Assembly: GCA_026874595.1 (NCBI GenBank)
Contig: CM049310.1
Coordinates: 16,346,058 to 16,410,057, forward strand
Source: Sipunculus nudus
Lineage: Eukaryota > Annelida > Sipuncula > Golfingiida > Sipunculidae
Reading direction: 5' to 3'
DNA: 64,000 nt
The notes below the pieces were generated by a model. That model worked only from the letters and a program-made list of their open reading frames with translations. It ran no database searches and was not told where the DNA came from. Shown here piece by piece: positions 58,901 to 64,000 of this stretch; position 1 is the first letter of the stretch; each line of letters starts with the position of its first letter. Made by a program: the position numbers and the translations under genes.

Positions 58901-59639
58901 AATAATGCAAGGTGAAGCTGCTGCACTGGGTGAACTCTTGGCCTGTTGCCAAACCTGAAACAGTTGGCAGTCTGCCAAGCAATGTATAGATGCAGATACA
59001 ATCATGGCCTGTTGTTAATTCTGTTTACACATACTTAGAGACTTTGGCTACAATGCTTTTTTCAAGCTGACATTAAAAAGATTTTTTTTTTTCAAAATAC
59101 TTAGAATAACAGATGCCTATTAAAAGCAAAATCAGAATAAGATGGATTTATCTCACACATAAGCTGGTTATAGACACCAATTATTTATGTTGCCTGTACA
59201 GCTCTGCTTATATACCCACAGAGCTCAATCTGTAACTACAATAAATCTACTAGCTTTGTTAACCAAAGAATCTCAAAGTCCTATCATTGTTAAAGGTCAA
59301 ATAATTCAGCAAAAAAAATCATTAAATAAACATGAACACAGGCCACCTAAGAATCATTTTTGTGCAATGTTACATTAATTGAATCAACAGTTTTGCAGTA
59401 GAAGACTATTGCAGCCGTCAGTCTGACATAGGCTTACTTGGCCATAAGACAAATTTCAGCTTTCTATAATTCTACCAAAAATCGATGAACCCAATCTATT
59501 CTTACACAATCAACAGAACCACACCCTGGACCATTTTATTGTGAAAAATTAAACAAATCAGCTTGACAGTTTCATCATAAAACATTTTTAATGTAGAAGC
59601 TGAAGGAGACTAAAACTGCCAGTTTTTTTCCCCATAAAA

Positions 59640-60070
59640 AACATGTCAATGCAGGTGGCACAACAAAAACCTCAATTTCAAATATGATTCATGTGACCAA
59701 CATTTGCATAAAATTTGGTGATGATAGCTCCTGCTGATTCTGAGATTGTAATTTCAGTTTATACTAACTTGGATGACTAAGAACAAATTTCTGTAACTCG
59801 GCCAAAATTAATCATACCAAAACCATTTGAAAAGAGATTATTTCAGGGATGATTTTGCTGGACAAGGAGGAGAAGAAGATTTTTAAAGGTTTTTTTTTCT
59901 TTAGTTATGCAGTGGCCAAAAATAAGCTCAATCCTATAGATTATTTAGATGTATGATTTTTGGCATAAAGTTTTGTGATGCTAGCTCCTGCCGTTTTCTC
60001 GATTGTGAGGGTTAACTTACGGACAATGGACTACACACACCACATGATCGCTTTAGCTCATTAGATCTTA
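59640..60070 (+). repeat. Dispersed repeat with two internal sub-copies
   Basis: 'gtgatgatagctcctgctgattctgagattgt' near 59720 recurs as 'gtgatgctagctcctgccgttttctcgattgt' near 59977. It ends 'gatcgctttagctcatta', the terminal sequence of the family near 43.7 and 31.4 kb. Confidence 0.6.
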
Positions 60071-60617
60071 AATAGCTGTTAAAATAAATATCCTACAATA
60101 ATTTGTGAACACAAGAGGGCTAATCTAATTTAACCTTTTGTTTATAAAAAGCAATTCAAACATTTGGACAAACATTCAAAACACGCTCCTGTTCTTACCA
60201 ATACATACATGGTATCAGTTTAATTTCATAAACATTTTACAGGTCCCTGAACCCTGTATCTGGGTTATCACTTCGGTGGATTCTTAATGCTTGTTTTATA
60301 TATGGTAACAATTTTAAGATTTTTGTTTGCTTACATGCTTCTCAATATTTATATTTTCAATTAACACTTTTAATGTCTTGAAGAGGCAAGAGCAGTTTTC
60401 TTGTAATCTCTGATATTATCACTCTGTTATTATTTGCTCTTCCTAAAATGACAAAATGTTTCCATGACGTATGTAATTCAAGGTCAATTGACCTATCCAC
60501 CACAGCTCAAATGCTCCGCCCTTTTAACCTAATTATTGTAATGAGCCCCAAAAACGCTTGTACACAGAAGGTCTTCCATGCCAATTGTAGTGAGCGGTAT
60601 ACAACATAAGAATGAAG

Positions 60618-60672
60618 TCACGGTGCCTGAGAACCGTACCTTTTATTTATTTATTTAGTTTTGGTCTCATAC
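60618..60672. mobile_element. Solo terminal repeat of the ggtatggttctcaggca MITE family
   Basis: 'cggtgcctgagaaccgtacc' followed by T/A-rich sequence and 'ttttggtctcat' matches the right end of the 15472-15770 and 40066-40300 elements. No partner end is seen nearby. Confidence 0.5.
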
Positions 60673-61169
60673 AGTCACACTTTGCTGCACCAAGTCCAGG
60701 GCCTTGCATGCAAATGAGGTCCCCGATGAAGAGTATATACCAACACATGTAAGGAAAATGTCAACCAAATTCACGTTGTGGTTGGTACAGTGTAATGTGT
60801 ACATGTGTTGAACGGCACCACTAAAGTTGTAAACATATAAAAATAATTATAATATTAATTTAAAATGTTTTGAAAATTGAGATTTTTTCTCATTCCTGCA
60901 GTTACAAATGTAAAACTCCTGTAAAAATGTATATTTAATACATTTGTACTGGTATTTGTTTCTGTTACATGTATGTGCTAATTGTTTTCAATAAAGTTCA
61001 TGCAATACACTTTGTTTTAAGACTTTTAATTCTTTCATCCAGTATGTATGCTTCTTGCGTATAAGTCATGGCCATCATTGATACTATTTTTACAAATAAA
61101 ACTGTATGCTCTTTACACAGCGCTTTAACTATAAGCCTACTTCCAATATGGTAAACCCTGTTTGTTATG

Positions 61170-61700
61170 ACCTCGTATCCTGAATTGCTACACCAGAGGG
61201 GAGCACTGTATTTTTGTCCAATCAGATGAAACCTTGTGCTGGAAGACACGGCCGAGCGAGGAATACACGGAGCCAATCATGTTCATTTTGTTTTGAGTGA
61301 CAGCTCATCGCCACGGTAACTGTCTGAACAGGCCACAGGCTCAGAGAGGATTGCCGCAGACTTGGTTTGCTTAGGGCCTTAGGCACATAGAAAGCCCGGT
61401 CGGGAGCTGTAATTCAAACGAAACGTAACAACAAAGGCTGCGTGCACACCTCACTGGCTGGTTTCAGTTCATGGCTATGCTAACACAGTCATACTGTCAG
61501 AATCCAATCGGTGGATGATGCGAGAATGCAGAGGGAGCAATTAAAATTTGAATGTAAACGGCGCTTGAAGCACATCTATGGGCGGAACCAGGATGCCTGT
61601 TGAGTGTTTGTTTATTGGCATCTGGTTGGCTGCTTGTCACATCATACGCACGTTTTGTTCAGCGGACAACGAACCGCCATCTGGTGTCTAAATATATCAT
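61170..61700. promoter_or_regulatory. Possible CpG-enriched promoter region
   Basis: Richer in CpG than the flanks, with CCAAT (near 61273), a GGGCGG (near 61580) and a CTCF-like CACCAGATGGCGG (minus, 61674-61688). It could be the promoter and untranslated exon of the carrier gene at 51.8 kb, or of a gene to the right. No exon boundary could be fixed. Confidence 0.25.
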
Positions 61701-62929
61701 AAACGTTCAAAGCTGGCAGCGTGAAAATCAGTTGCTTATTTAGAAGCGTAAGATTTACGCTGCCTCGGGAACGTAATAAAACTGGTATTTTTGCATTTTT
61801 TTCTATAAGTCTATTTCGTGGACGGTTTCCATTGTATGTATATGTAATACTGTTGATCAGTTTCTCATGTCACATGGTACATGTGTAGGTGACTATTTGT
61901 CAAAGACCCTAACCACATGGGAGGTACTAGCTCAGGGTGACTGTGTGCGACTATGGGCTGTTCCAAAACATGTTCCGAATGCTGTTCTGAAAATATTTAT
62001 CTACAACACCATACGCGATTTTTGTGATTTTCTGTATCTTTGGATTTCTTTATGTTCCATTCTCCTAAGGCAAGAATATGTTTCAATAAGATCTTAATTT
62101 TTTCTAATTCTAATATTTTTTAATTTAATAAATTTAAAACATTAGCAATAAAAACTCATGTCCAAGTACACAGGAATCAATGGCAGCAAGGGGGTAGGGA
62201 GGGGGGAGAGATGGTGGGATAAACAACACTTCTGCATATACTATACATACAGGGCAAACAAAGCCTGGTCTCTAATTCTGCTGAGGCAGGAAAATAATGA
62301 ACAAATGTTTGTATCAGATCCTCATTTTTTTATCACATCAATTTTTTTTTATCATAAGTTTTATCTTTCTATACATTTCAATTGTAAAATATATATTTGT
62401 TTATAAAAGTTGATACATAATTCTACATTGCATCATCATAAATCTCAATCTTGTCAGATAACACCACATCATGCATACAGATGTTTATTTATTTTTTACC
62501 ACAAAAATATATCTTTTAAATTTGCAAAACAATACATATCTAAAATAATACTTTATTTAGATTTCACAATTTTAAATTGTGCCTTTTTTATCCATAATTT
62601 GCTTCATATTTTATATATTTAAGCAAACTTATGGGTTTAATTATATTTGTTAAAATCATTTAAAAGAAAATTGGTTTCTTTAAAAATTCTACATTAACAC
62701 AACATGACATCTTCTGGATTACACCTTGAATTACTTTTTCAAGGAAATTTTTGCATATTGGAGTGGAAACAGCATTACAATTAAGGAGATACAGTGAAAA
62801 CAATAACAACTAGAATACTGGTAGTCGACAAGCGACTACGTGTATCCGCCAAAGATAGGGTAGGATGGATGAAGTGAGGCATGAACTGAGTGGCAAGGGG
62901 GAAATAGAGTTAGATGTGTTACATATTAG
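61701..62929. other. No supportable gene
   Basis: AT-rich DNA with short featureless open frames on the plus strand. Confidence 0.4.
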
Positions 62930-63265
62930 CATGGATGTCTGCCATGTAAACATGATTGAAGGTGGCGCCAACTGTTATTAGAACAAGAAACTATCCAAGA
63001 TGTATACACATGCAAAATTTCGGGTGGAAAAAGTCAAACCACTGCCGAGATATGAGTGATTTTATCCCACAGCAGGTTGCAGGTGGAGCCACCAGTTTCT
63101 TGTATGATAAATAGCTATGTGAGATCTAAACATATTCATCACTTCAGGTAAGTAAGTCAAACCGATCTGGAGTTATTGGCATGGATATCTGCAGCATGAA
63201 GTGAATGTAGGTGGCACCACCTGTCATAAAATCAAGAAAGCTATCCAGGATGTATATGCATGCCA
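62930..63265. repeat. Array of ~125-bp repeat units with ggtggcgccaac/ggtggcaccacc cores
   Basis: Three units (cores near 62961, 63083 and 63211) share 'gtaggtggcaccacctgt', 'aagaaagctatccaggatgta', 'atgcaaaattt.ggtg' and 'aagtcaaacc'. The first core coincides with a CTCF-like motif (AAGGTGGCGCC). Confidence 0.7.
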
Positions 63266-63289
63266 AATTTTTGGTGAACAAGCAAATTC

Positions 63290-64000
63290 AGGGAATTAAT
63301 GTCCCCTGCTTTGGGATCTTGTTGTTTTTCATGCTTGATAAAGGACAGACAGAGAGAGTGACAGACAGACAGACAGACAGAAGCCAGACACTCCAAAACA
63401 AATCCCAACCAGGGTATGCATGACAGCAATCACTGACCAAAATTTGAATGACATCGGATAATATTTAGAAAAGTTATCCCACAGAAATGAAATCCTGACA
63501 AACTGACAGAGTGACAGACAGACCGACGGACATAAGCCAGACACTTCAAAACAAATCCAAACCAAGGTAAGCATGAGAGCAATCACTGACCAAAATTTGA
63601 ATGACATCTGATAATATTTAGAAAAGTTATAGCATGGAAACAAAAACCTGACAGACGGATAGACAAAGTGACAGACAGACAGAAGCCAGACACTCCGAAA
63701 CTAATCCCAACCAAGGTATGCATGAGAGCAATGTCTGACCAAAATCTGAAGGAAATCAGATGATATTTAGGAAAGTTATCCTATGGAAATGAAAATCTGA
63801 TGGACTGACAAACAGGGTGACAGACAGACAGACAGACAGATGCCAGACCTCCAAAACCAATTCCAACCATAGTAAGCAAGAGAGCAATCACTGACCAAAT
63901 TTGAATGAAATCAGATAATATTTAGGGAAGTAATGGCACAGACACGAAAACCTGACAGACAACAGATAAAAGTGACTGACAGACAGACAGAAGCCACACA
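63290..64000. repeat. ~152-bp tandem array running off the window
   Basis: Anchor 'agccagacactcc' recurs near 63382, 63535, 63684, 63840 and 63992. Each unit holds 'gagcaatcactgaccaaa', 'tttgaatgacatc', 'gataatatttagaaaagtta' and ends in a variable GACAGACA tract. Spacings are about 149-156 bp. At least four units are present, truncated by the window edge. Confidence 0.9.

Noticed and set aside
1-64000. CRISPR arrays, bacterial operons, rRNA genes
   Set aside because: No spacer-repeat structure, no compact operons and no rRNA-like sequence. Intron-exon structure shows a eukaryotic genome.

Overview
The window looks like AT-rich invertebrate genomic DNA. Short exons are separated by long introns, and there are many (TA)n tracts, MITEs and short dispersed repeats that contain 'tagctca/ctgagcta' ends with CCGT/GACAGACA runs. 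This repeat style is what I associate with molluscs, probably a bivalve. That assignment is an inference from repeat style, not a proven identification.

Layout: 1-9.9 kb is essentially gene-free (repeats, one MITE, a possible terminal exon of an upstream plus-strand gene near 4.25 kb). 9.9-22.5 kb and 24.0-44.9 kb hold two tandem, head-to-tail, minus-strand copies of one multi-exon gene. I reconstructed 15 paralogous coding exons in each copy by reading splice sites, reading phase and exon-by-exon similarity. Each encodes a predicted hydrophilic protein of roughly 630-640 residues that I do not recognise. The two promoters share a TGACGTCA palindrome and an X-box-like (RFX) element close to the start codon. 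This suggests, but does not prove, a cilium-related role. 44.9-51.6 kb is intergenic. 51.6-52.8 kb carries the coding exon of a minus-strand mitochondrial carrier closely resembling SLC25A51 (MCART1, the mitochondrial NAD+ transporter). Its 5' untranslated exon lies upstream of a 3' splice site at 52791, at an unknown distance. 52.8-64 kb is repeat-bearing DNA: a 586-bp palindromic MITE with a TAA target duplication, two arrays of a ~125-bp repeat, and a ~152-bp tandem array that runs off the right edge.

Intron 13 of the distal copy (25.1-29.8 kb) is a nest of mobile DNA. It holds pieces of a Tc1/mariner-superfamily transposase split by a hAT-like insertion, three long (TA)n tracts, and a hammerhead-ribozyme-like core between two TA tracts, as expected of a Penelope-like element. 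CTCF-like motifs (AGRTGGCGC) recur near the boundaries of the duplicated unit, including just 3' of both stop codons. The best candidate for something undescribed is the duplicated gene pair with its shared promoter block and boundary motifs.
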